DNA from: Dermatophilaceae bacterium Soc4.6
GTDB lineage: Bacteria > Actinomycetota > Actinomycetes > Actinomycetales > Dermatophilaceae
Reading direction: 5' to 3'
DNA: 64,000 nt
NCBI GenBank assembly: GCA_039889245.1
Contig: JAZGVH010000002.1
Location: forward strand, 3,596,001-3,660,000
Part shown: positions 34,069-41,054 of the stretch, piece by piece
Layout of the letters: every line of letters starts with the position of its first letter
Position numbering within the stretch: the stretch's first letter is position 1
Notes under the pieces: generated by a model
The model's database searches: none
The model's input: the letters and a program-made list of their open reading frames with translations, nothing else
What the model was told of the DNA's origin: nothing
Position numbers and translations under genes: made by a program

Positions 34069-36362
34069 CGCAGCGCCCGGCCGGCGATCGTCATCGTCCA
34101 GCGGGAGTCGACCAGGTCGTCGACCAGCAGCACCGGGCCCGGTGTCGCCGCCACCGCCCGAGCCAGCTCAGGTGGCACGACCAGGCGCTCCCACACCCCG
34201 GCCAGCCGGAACGCGCTGTTGCCGCCGGCCCCACCCGTGGGTCCCCCGTGCTCGAGGGCGAGCTCGCCGAGGTAGTCGAGCCGCCCGAGCCGGGCCAGCT
34301 CCTGCGCCACGGAGACGGCCAGCCGCGGGCGCGCCCGCGAGGGGACGACGACCACGGCGGACGGGCGGGTCGACCAGCCCCAGTCGCGCAGCACCCCGAC
34401 GCAGGCCTGGACGAGGGCAGGGTCGGCCTCGATGTCGGACGCCTGCCGAGGGGCGGGGTCGACGACGTCCGCGGGTGGTGGCCCCGCGGGCTCCGCCCAG
34501 GGGTCGCGACCGGACCCACCGGTTCCGCCGATTCCGGCGGCGCCATGCTGGTCGTCCATCGGGTCGGGTGGCAGGTCCCACGGGTCGGGTGGGGGCTCAC
34601 CCCACGGGTCGGGGCCGGTGGGCAGGGGAGCCGGGCGGGCGGCATACAGCAGGTCGCGCAGGCGTTGGCCCCAGCCCAGGTCGGTGAGGCGGGCGAGGAC
34701 GCGCCCCGGCTCGAGGCCCTCGCCGGGGGCGATCTTGCCCGAGACGGGCACCCCGAGCCGCGACATGCCCGTCGGCCACTGGGCCCGGGGCTCGAAGGGC
34801 ACACCCACCTGGCGCAGACGCTCGCGCGCGGCACCGATGGCGGCCTCGGGGATGGTGGTGTCGACCCACGGCCCGGCACAGCGGTCACAGCGCCCGCACG
34901 GGACCGCGGTGTCGTCGTCGAGAGCGCGCTGCAGGAAGGCCATCCGGCACCCGTCGCCGCGCTCGTAGTCGATCATCAGCCGCTGCTCGCGCTCGCGCGA
35001 CTGGGCCACCCGGGCATAGCGCTCGGCGTCGTAGACCCACTCGCGTCCGGTGGCGACCCACCCACCGGTGACACGGTCGACCGCACCGTCGACATCGAGC
35101 ACCTTGAGCAGCAGCTCGAGCCGGGTGCGCCGCACGTCGACCGCGGTCTCGAGCGCCGCCGTCGACATCGCCTTCGGCGCCGCGGCCAGGGCACGCAGCA
35201 CGGCATCGGCCTGCTCCTGTCGGGGCATCGAGGCCGAGGCGAAGTAGCGCCAGATGTCACGGTCCTCCGGGCCGGGGAGCAGGAGCACGTCGGCGTGGTC
35301 GGTGGCGCGCCCGGCGCGGCCTACCTGCTGGTAGTAGGCGACGGGTGACGAGGGTGCCCCGAGGTGGAGCACGAAGCCGAGGTCGGGCTTGTCGAACCCC
35401 ATCCCCAGCGCGCTGGTCGCCACGAGCGCCTTGACCCGGTTGTCGCGCAGGGCGCCCTCGAGCTCTTCACGCTCGGCCGGGTCGGTGCGCCCGGTGTAGG
35501 CGCGCACCTCGTGCCCGGCCTCCCGCAGGGTGGCCGCGACGTCGTCGGCGGCCGAGACGGTCAGGGTGTAGACGATGCCGCTGCCCGGCAGGTCAGCCAG
35601 GTGGGCGACCAGCCAGGCGATCCGCTGCTCGGGAGCAGCCAGCGGCAGCACCCCGAGCCGCAGCGAGTCGCGCGCCAGCGGGCCGCGCAGGGTCAGCACC
35701 TCGTGCCCTCCGGCGCCGAGCTGCTCGGCGACGTCGGTCACCACCCGGGCGTTGGCCGTGGCCGTCGTCGCCAGCACCGGGGTGTCGCTGGGCAGGGTCT
35801 GGAGCAGGTCGCGGATGCGACGGTAGTCGGGCCGGAAGTCATGGCCCCAGTCGCTGACGCAGTGCGCCTCGTCGACCACGAGCAGGCCGCAGCGGCGGGC
35901 CAGGTCAGGCAGCTGCTCGTCGCGGAACCGGGGGTTGTTGAGCCGCTCCGGGCTCACGAGCAGCACGTCGACCTCGTCAGCCGCCAGGGCGGCGGCGACG
36001 TCACCCCAGTCCTGCGCGTTGGACGAGTTCATGGTCACCGCACGGATGCCGGCCCGGGCCGCGGCGGCCACCTGGTCGCGCATCAGGGCCAGCAGCGGCG
36101 AGATGATGATGCTCGGGCCGGCGCCCTGGGCCCGTCGCAGGGCCGTCGAGACGAAGTAGACCGCCGACTTGCCCCACCCGGTGCGCTGCACGACTAGGAC
36201 GCGCTGGCGGGCCCCGACGAGGGTCTCGATGGCCTCGAGCTGCCCGTCGCGGAAGTCGACGTCGTCACGCCCGACCAGTCGGCGCAGGGCGACGCGCGCC
36301 TCGTCGGCGAGGGTGGCCGAGCCGGCGGCACCCGTGAGCGGGGCGGTGGGGGGTGGCGTCAT
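34017..36362 (-). CDS. RecQ-family helicase fused to a phosphoribosyltransferase-like domain
   Basis: 781 aa from ATG 36362. Helicase motifs: RDGQLEAIE, Walker A RTGWGKSAVYF, ISPLLALMRDQ, DEAHCVSDWGHDFRP, ATTATANARV, VATSALGMGFDKPDLGFVLH and QQVGRAGR. A zinc site follows (GDGCRMAFLQ...VPCGRCDRC). After a Pro/Asp/Trp-rich linker (DPWGEPPPDPWDLPPDPMDD) the last ~180 residues resemble a ComF/PRTase domain, ending in GPVLLVDDLVDSRWTMTIAG, the PRPP-binding motif. It unwinds DNA in repair; the PRTase part may bind a nucleotide ligand, which is inference. Convergent overlap with the YczE-like gene. Confidence 0.9.
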   Translation of the reverse strand: MTPPPTAPLTGAAGSATLADEARVALRRLVGRDDVDFRDGQLEAIETLVGARQRVLVVQRTGWGKSAVYFVSTALRRAQGAGPSIIISPLLALMRDQVAAAARAGIRAVTMNSSNAQDWGDVAAALAADEVDVLLVSPERLNNPRFRDEQLPDLARRCGLLVVDEAHCVSDWGHDFRPDYRRIRDLLQTLPSDTPVLATTATANARVVTDVAEQLGAGGHEVLTLRGPLARDSLRLGVLPLAAPEQRIAWLVAHLADLPGSGIVYTLTVSAADDVAATLREAGHEVRAYTGRTDPAEREELEGALRDNRVKALVATSALGMGFDKPDLGFVLHLGAPSSPVAYYQQVGRAGRATDHADVLLLPGPEDRDIWRYFASASMPRQEQADAVLRALAAAPKAMSTAALETAVDVRRTRLELLLKVLDVDGAVDRVTGGWVATGREWVYDAERYARVAQSREREQRLMIDYERGDGCRMAFLQRALDDDTAVPCGRCDRCAGPWVDTTIPEAAIGAARERLRQVGVPFEPRAQWPTGMSRLGVPVSGKIAPGEGLEPGRVLARLTDLGWGQRLRDLLYAARPAPLPTGPDPWGEPPPDPWDLPPDPMDDQHGAAGIGGTGGSGRDPWAEPAGPPPADVVDPAPRQASDIEADPALVQACVGVLRDWGWSTRPSAVVVVPSRARPRLAVSVAQELARLGRLDYLGELALEHGGPTGGAGGNSAFRLAGVWERLVVPPELARAVAATPGPVLLVDDLVDSRWTMTIAGRALRQAGASAVLPFALASAG

Positions 36363-36489
36363 ACGACCACCGTATGCCGCCGCACCGACACGGCCCGCGG
36401 GTCATCCACAGGCCCGTGGCGAGGTCGACCACCATCGGCGAACCCGCCGCGATCCTCGACGACGCGCCGCGACCCCGGCCCACCCGGCC

Positions 36490-36495
36490 TAGGGT
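36490..36495 (+). promoter_or_regulatory. Leaderless -10 box of the VOC gene
   Basis: TAGGGT is 6 nt before ATG 36502. Confidence 0.5.
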
Positions 36496-36501
36496 CAGGG
36501 C

Positions 36502-36858
36502 ATGGCCATCGCCCGCAGACCCACCACCGTCGTCGACTGCCCCGACCCCGAGGCCCTCGCCGCGTTCTACGCCGCCCTGCTCGACTGGCAGGTCAAGGTC
36601 GAGGACGGGTGGGCCGAGGCCTGGAGCGAGGACTGGCCACCGCTCGCCTTCCAGAGGGTCGACGACTACCGCCGGCCCACGTGGCCGGACCAGGAGGTGC
36701 CGCAGCAGCACCACATCGACGTCGTCGTCGACGACCTCGACGAGGGTGAGGCGGCGGTGCGCGCGCTCGGGGCCACCAGGGCCGAGCACCAGCCCGGCAC
36801 GACCTTCCGCGTCTTCCTCGACCCGGCCGGTCACCCGTTCTGCCTGTGTCTGGGCTGA
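36502..36858 (+). CDS. VOC-family (glyoxalase-like) protein
   Basis: 118 aa. It has the shape of a glyoxalase-like single VOC domain: PTTVVDCPDPEALAAFYAALL, PPLAFQRVDDYRRPTWPD, QQHHIDVVVDDLDEGEAAV and VFLDPAGHPFCLCLG. The H in QHHIDV and the end HPFCL are the usual metal/ligand side positions of this subfamily, which is abundant in actinobacteria and mostly uncharacterised. It stands alone; the next gene starts 112 bp downstream. Confidence 0.85.
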   Translation: MAIARRPTTVVDCPDPEALAAFYAALLDWQVKVEDGWAEAWSEDWPPLAFQRVDDYRRPTWPDQEVPQQHHIDVVVDDLDEGEAAVRALGATRAEHQPGTTFRVFLDPAGHPFCLCLG

Positions 36859-36969
36859 CCCCGCGGGGGCAGCGGGGGGCTGCGCTCGATCCGCGCGGCG
36901 GTCGACCGGACGACGTCGACCCCGTGACGGTTGGCGCCACCGACCCACCGCGGCTGCGAGGATGACGCC

Positions 36970-37473
36970 ATGCCCGACGACACCTCCAGCGCGACCCCCG
37001 ATGCCGACCCTGTCCCCGGCGACGCCCGCCGCACGGGCTACACCGTCGACGTCCCGCTGCGCTGGTCCGACATGGACGCCTACGGTCACGTCAACAACGT
37101 GCAGTTCCTGCGGCTGCTCGAGGACGCCCGCGTCATCGGTTTCGAGCAGTGGTTCGGGCGCGGACGCAGCCTGCTCGACCACGGCGTGCTCGTTACCCGT
37201 CACGAGATCGAGTACCTCGCGCCGCTCGCCTTCCGGCACGCTCCCGTCGCCGTCGACATGTGGTGCACCAAGGTCGGAGCGGCCTCCTTCGACCTCTCCT
37301 ACGACCTGCGCGACCCCGAGGGGGTCGGTGACGTGACCTACGCCCGCGCAGCCACCGGCATCGTGACCTACGACTTCGACCGCGCCGCCCCGCGCCGCCT
37401 CGACCGCGAGGAGCGCGAGGTGCTCGAGGCGAATCTCGGCCCGGTGCAAGGGTTTCGGTGGCGCAGTCGATGA
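36970..37473 (+). CDS. Acyl-CoA thioesterase, 4HBT (hotdog) family
   Basis: 167 aa from ATG 36970; GAGGAT stands 6 nt before it, so it may be leaderless. The 4HBT active-site region is VPLRWSDMDAYGHVNNVQFLRLLEDARV, with the catalytic Asp of the YbgC/FadM type, then HEIEYLAPLAFRHAPV and SFDLSYDLRD. Substrate is unknown but likely a medium or long acyl-CoA. The downstream gene overlaps the stop codon (ATGA) and is probably translated with it. Confidence 0.88.
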   Translation: MPDDTSSATPDADPVPGDARRTGYTVDVPLRWSDMDAYGHVNNVQFLRLLEDARVIGFEQWFGRGRSLLDHGVLVTRHEIEYLAPLAFRHAPVAVDMWCTKVGAASFDLSYDLRDPEGVGDVTYARAATGIVTYDFDRAAPRRLDREEREVLEANLGPVQGFRWRSR

Positions 37474-38129
37474 GCACGCCCATACTGCACTTCGACGACG
37501 AACGGGGCTACGCCGACTTCGCGACGTTCGTCGGACGGGCCCGCTCGCTCGACGCCGACGGGGCCATGCGCCTCCAGGCCGTCGGGGCCACCCTCGCGGC
37601 GCACGTGCAGGTGCTGCCGGGGCGCGGCCTGCTCGCCGACGGCGGCGTGACGGCGCTGCGGGCCTACGGGCTCGGTGAGTCCCTCGACCTCGATGTCGTC
37701 GTGCCCCTCGCGGCGCTCACCGACCGTCTCGCGCGCCACCCCACGGGGGTCGCGCTGCCCGTCCCCCCGACCGTCGTCTCGGTGTCGTGGGCCTCGCTGG
37801 CCGCGCCCCGCGGTGGCTGGGAGACGGTCGGCGAGGTCGCTGACGACGACCTCCGTGCCGCCGCGGTGGTGGGCATCGAGGAGGTCGCGCTGGGCAGCCG
37901 CACCGCTGACGGCCGCGCCTCCGGTGGTGCCCCCGCGCTCGCCGCGCTCCGGTATGCCGTGTGGTCACGGCTGACGCCCACCACCCCGCCCGTCCCGGCC
38001 GGGGCAGCATTCGCGGCGCACGTGCTCGGATTCCTCAGCGGCCCGGGGGCGGGCGGCACCGCGACGGTGCTCCAGCAGGGGCGCTGGGTGCGGTTGGCAG
38101 CGGCCCACGGACACGTGCTCGTGCGCTGA
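37470..38129 (+). CDS. Uncharacterised actinobacterial protein
   Basis: 219 aa from ATG 37470, overlapping the thioesterase stop; GTG 37458 is less likely. No signal peptide or membrane helix. Recognisable stretches are FDDERGYADFATFVGRAR, MRLQAVGATLAAHVQVLPG, ESLDLDVVVPLAALTDRL and a C-terminal VLQQGRWVRLAAAHGHVLV. It looks like a conserved soluble protein of two alpha/beta halves, possibly acting with the coupled thioesterase. I do not recognise a characterised family. Confidence 0.7.
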   Translation: MSTPILHFDDERGYADFATFVGRARSLDADGAMRLQAVGATLAAHVQVLPGRGLLADGGVTALRAYGLGESLDLDVVVPLAALTDRLARHPTGVALPVPPTVVSVSWASLAAPRGGWETVGEVADDDLRAAAVVGIEEVALGSRTADGRASGGAPALAALRYAVWSRLTPTTPPVPAGAAFAAHVLGFLSGPGAGGTATVLQQGRWVRLAAAHGHVLVR

Positions 38130-38163
38130 GCCACCCGGCCGTGAACGCCGAAACCGTTGTCCC

Positions 38164-38967
38164 TCAAGGTTCGTCGTGCCACTGGCCCCGCTCGACCAGC
38201 ACCCGCTTGAGCACGTCGATGCGGTCGCTCACCAGGCCGTCCACCCCGAGGTCGAGCAGGCGCACCATCTCGTCGGGGTCGTCAACCGTCCACACGTGCA
38301 CCTGCTTGCCGAGGCGGTGGGCGCGCTGCACGAAGCCCGGCGTCACCAGCCGCAGCGGCACACGACCGATCCGGTGCACGACGGGCACCTGCAGCACGGC
38401 AGCGGGGAGGCGGGCGAGGGCGCGGAGGGGGGCCGGGCCGAACCGCACGGCCGCTGTCTCGCGGGGGCCGGCAGCGGTGGCGACTCGGTCGCCGGCGAGG
38501 CGCCGGAAGGCCGCGAGCCGCCGGTCGGAGAACGACGCGACGCAGACCCGGTCGAGGGCCGAGTGCGCCCGCAGGACCTGCCACAGCGGCTCCACGGCGC
38601 CCGACGACTTGAGGTCGATGTTGAACCGTGCCGTCGGCAGCTCCTCGAGCAGCTCGGCCAGCAGCGGCACGGGCTCGCGCCCGGCGATGCGGGCCTGCGC
38701 GACCGTCGCCCAGGGCAGGCGCGCCACGAGGCCCGACCCGTCGGTCACCCGGTCGAGCCGGTCGTCGTGGAAGGCCACCACCTGGCCGTCGGCGGTCGCG
38801 TGCACGTCGGTCTCGAGGTAGCGGTAGCCGAGCCCGACCGCGGAGCGGAAGGCGGCCAGGGAGTTCTCGAGGCCCGCGTCGGGACCGCCGGCCACGCCGC
38901 CACGGTGGGCCAGCGCCAGGGGAGGCGCGCCCAGGTAGGGCCAGCCGGATGCACGGGTGGAGGACAC
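38164..38967 (-). CDS. Glycerophosphodiester phosphodiesterase
   Basis: 267 aa from GTG 38967 (VSSTRASGWPYLG), chosen because CAGAGT lies 6 nt upstream; longer starts would intrude on the divergent gene. GDPD motifs: ALAHRGG (catalytic His), LENSLAAF, LETDVHATADGQVVAFHDD (metal Glu and Asp, second catalytic His) and FNIDLKSSGAVEPL. The C-terminal strands include VHVWTVDDPDEMVRLLDLG and DGLVSDR. It splits glycerophosphodiesters to glycerol-3-phosphate and an alcohol. No signal peptide, so probably cytoplasmic. Confidence 0.9.
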   Translation of the reverse strand: MSSTRASGWPYLGAPPLALAHRGGVAGGPDAGLENSLAAFRSAVGLGYRYLETDVHATADGQVVAFHDDRLDRVTDGSGLVARLPWATVAQARIAGREPVPLLAELLEELPTARFNIDLKSSGAVEPLWQVLRAHSALDRVCVASFSDRRLAAFRRLAGDRVATAAGPRETAAVRFGPAPLRALARLPAAVLQVPVVHRIGRVPLRLVTPGFVQRAHRLGKQVHVWTVDDPDEMVRLLDLGVDGLVSDRIDVLKRVLVERGQWHDEP

Positions 38968-39028
38968 CGCAGCACTCTGGCACGTGACCCGGGGAGACTC
39001 GGCGCAGGTGTGCACCGATGATGGTGGT

Positions 39029-39235
39029 GTGACCTCCTCACCCCACCGCCCCCTCGAGATGACGGACTGCCGACGTGAGTGCGAGTGGCTGACCACCGGT
39101 GAGCGGCTCGGCCACGAGCCGCTGTTCGTCTGCGACGGCTGCGGGTCCGAGTGGGTGCGCACCGAGTCGTGGACGCCGATCGACTGGATGGGCGAGGTGC
39201 CGCAGGCCGTCGTCGCCGAGCGCGCCCGAGCCTAG
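39029..39235 (+). CDS. Small cysteine-rich protein (zinc-ribbon-like)
   Basis: 68 aa from GTG 39029, with GATGAT 6 nt upstream. Four cysteines occur as TDCRRECEW and FVCDGCGSEW, the second pair as CxxC typical of a zinc ribbon. The remainder is short and acidic (WTPIDWMGEVPQAVV). Divergent from the phosphodiesterase gene by 61 bp. No known family is recalled; small proteins of this shape often bind zinc or act as transcription accessory factors. Confidence 0.6.
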   Translation: MTSSPHRPLEMTDCRRECEWLTTGERLGHEPLFVCDGCGSEWVRTESWTPIDWMGEVPQAVVAERARA

Positions 39236-39679
39236 CTCTGCGCAGGAGCCCGACGCGCCCGCCGACCGGTGTCCCACGTCGGTCGAAGACCGGCCGGGCC
39301 CGCCCGAACGGCCCATGTCCGGCTGTCCGATTTATGGCTTATGGTCGAGGTAGGCGCTTCCACCGCCCGACCAGCTCCACCCGACCGACCAGCTCCACCC
39401 GACCGACCCGGCACCCCACCCCGCTCGCCGGTCGACCTGCCTGATCGCCCGCATCCACGGGCGACCCACCCGCACCACCCGCACCACCCGCCTACGACCC
39501 TCGGCTCCCACCGACCGGTCTGGTCCTCCCCCCACACCGGCCCGCCTGCGCTCGTGCTGACGCCATCGATCTCGTCGACGTCACTGCTGTGCGGCTGCGT
39601 GCCCTCCCGAAGGGCACCGCCATGATCCTCCCCACCTCGCGGTCCCTCCGACGTCGAAGCCCGTCCGCCCTCGCTGTGA
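39236..39679. other. Non-coding stretch with an 18-bp tandem repeat
   Basis: About 440 bp with no convincing gene. It holds two perfect 18-bp tandem units CCGACCAGCTCCACCCGA (39367-39384, 39385-39402) plus a partial third, and shorter caccacccg repeats near 39470-39490. Open frames here are Pro/His/Thr-rich and not conserved-looking. Confidence 0.6.
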
Positions 39680-39925
39680 TCACGGTTCAGCCTCAAGGTC
39701 ACGAACCTCTACTCCACCGCGAGCGAGGTCTCCTTCGGCGCCACGGTCGTGGCCGGCATCCGGGCGCGTGTGCCCTGGTCGACCCGCACTCCGTCGTCGA
39801 CACCTCGCGCAACGGCAACGGCCCCGCTGGGGCGGGCGACCTCGGCGGCGTCGTCTGGGTCAAGCACCCCGGTGAGTTCGAAAGCGCCTGTGAGCGCTGC
39901 GAACCCGGCTCCGGGCAGTGGTCGG
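39680..39925 (+). pseudogene. Fragment of a GH6 cellulase gene, frameshifted
   Basis: Two pieces in different frames match the conserved core of glycoside hydrolase family 6. From 39680 one frame reads RFSLKVTNLYSTASEVSFG, like the FSLNVSNFxxT...YG strand of GH6. From about 39760 the next frame reads HSVVDTSRNGNGP, the family's nearly invariant VIDTSRNGNGP, then DLGGVVWVKHPGEFESACER, like the VWVKPPGESDGxC block. The segment between (WCNPPGR region) is missing, and no other part of the catalytic domain is found. It is a decayed relic that can make no enzyme. Confidence 0.7.
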
Positions 39926-39966
39926 CTTCCGGGCCACCGACATCGTGAGCAGATCGCTCACTGCCG

Positions 39967-39986
39967 GCCTCCTCGGCTGAGGAGGC
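39967..39986. terminator. Hairpin with GGCT tetraloop
   Basis: GCCTCCTC (39967-39974) and GAGGAGGC (39979-39986) form a perfect 8-bp stem. With the larger structure beside it, it lies downstream of the minus-strand kinase gene and may end that transcript. Confidence 0.45.
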
Positions 39987-39994
39987 ACCTCCAG

Positions 39995-40074
39995 GGGCGC
40001 TCCGCCTCCGCACGGTTCATCCGCTCCCCGAGAGGGGGGGGAGCGGCGGAACCATGGCGGGGAGCGGAGCGCCC
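39995..40074. terminator. Nested long hairpin after the APH-family gene
   Basis: Three nested paired segments: outer GGGCGCTCCGC (39995-40005) with GCGGAGCGCCC (40064-40074); middle GGTTC (40014-40018) with GAACC (40049-40053); inner CCGCTCCCC (40021-40029) with GGGGAGCGG (40038-40046). It begins 5 bp past the kinase stop on the minus strand. It could be a terminator or a mobile palindromic unit. Confidence 0.55.
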
Positions 40075-40078
40075 ACGG

Positions 40079-41050
40079 TCAGAAGGGCTCGTCCGGGCCC
40101 AGCATCCCCAGCCAGCGGATCGGTGCCTCACGCACCTCGCGGGCCTCCTGCGTGCTCACCGACCCGAGCACTCTCAGCCAGCTCGCGGCGCGGCTGAGCA
40201 CCCCCAGGGTGCGGGCCGCCGACAGCGCTGTGAGGTTGGCGGCCGTCGGGCCCCCGTAGGCCTCCAGATAGGCGTCGCGGGCGGCGACGACCCGCGGGTC
40301 CTCCAACCCGACCCCGAGGGGCTCGGCCGTGTCGCGCAGGGCGACGAGCAGCGACGAGAAGGGGTGCCCCACGACGGCGTCGCCCCAGTCGAAGACCCGC
40401 GCGCCGCTGCGGAAGACGTTGTCCCGGTGCAGGTCGTCGTGCTGCACCGACGAGTGGTGCGGCTCGCGCTCGAGCAGGCCGGCCAGGTCCTCGACGAGAC
40501 CACGCCGGCCGGCGGCCGCCTCGACCACGGCCCGCTCCTGCTCGGTGCGGGCATGAGGACGAGCCTCGGCGACGACCTCGTCGAGCAGCTGGGGTAGCCG
40601 AGCCGGCCGGTGGTCGGGCGCGCCGGCCGCCAGCAGCTCGTCGACGTGAGGGACGACCTGGAGCTGCAGCTCGGCATACCCCCGCAGGGCGTGGTTCCAG
40701 ACCTCCAGTGCCTCCGGCGTGTTCGTCGCCAGCACCGCCCCGCCGTCGGGCAGCAGGAGCCAGCCGCGAGGCACGTCGACCGCGTAGGGGATCAGCACCC
40801 GGTCACCGGCCCGACGCGACAGCACCGGCACCAGTGAGACCTCGGCGACCGTGGCGGGCCCGGGGGCCTTCAGCCACACCGAGCCTGCCGTGGTCGGCAG
40901 CCGCAGGACCGTCGACCACGGTCGCAGGTGGGGCTGCTGCGTCTCACCCGTGCGCCGTATGCCGTGGGCGGCCAGGGCGTCGTCGGCCCACGCCGTGGAC
41001 TGCTCGCGCCACTGCGGGGTCGACCACACCGCCAGGCCGGACCTCGTCAT
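40079..41050 (-). CDS. Aminoglycoside-phosphotransferase-family (APH) kinase
   Basis: 323 aa from ATG 41050, four bases after the alpha-glucosidase stop. The kinase core appears as VWLKAPGPATVAEVSLVPVL (N-lobe), VQHDDLHRDNVF (catalytic loop) and ARVFDWGDAVVGHPF (the DxD metal motif). The N-terminus begins MTRSGLAVWSTPQW. The APH fold covers sugar, choline and drug kinases; tight linkage to a GH13 alpha-glucosidase suggests a sugar kinase, but the substrate is unproven. No resistance role is implied. Confidence 0.82.
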   Translation of the reverse strand: MTRSGLAVWSTPQWREQSTAWADDALAAHGIRRTGETQQPHLRPWSTVLRLPTTAGSVWLKAPGPATVAEVSLVPVLSRRAGDRVLIPYAVDVPRGWLLLPDGGAVLATNTPEALEVWNHALRGYAELQLQVVPHVDELLAAGAPDHRPARLPQLLDEVVAEARPHARTEQERAVVEAAAGRRGLVEDLAGLLEREPHHSSVQHDDLHRDNVFRSGARVFDWGDAVVGHPFSSLLVALRDTAEPLGVGLEDPRVVAARDAYLEAYGGPTAANLTALSAARTLGVLSRAASWLRVLGSVSTQEAREVREAPIRWLGMLGPDEPF

Positions 41051-41054
41051 GCGC

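Noticed and set aside
39367-39408. CRISPR or integron-like repeat
   Set aside because: Only two and a third 18-bp units in direct tandem, without spacers; a simple tandem duplication.
40079-41050. Aminoglycoside resistance gene
   Set aside because: The APH fold is shared by many metabolic kinases; linkage to alpha-glucosidase favours a sugar kinase, and nothing points to drug modification.
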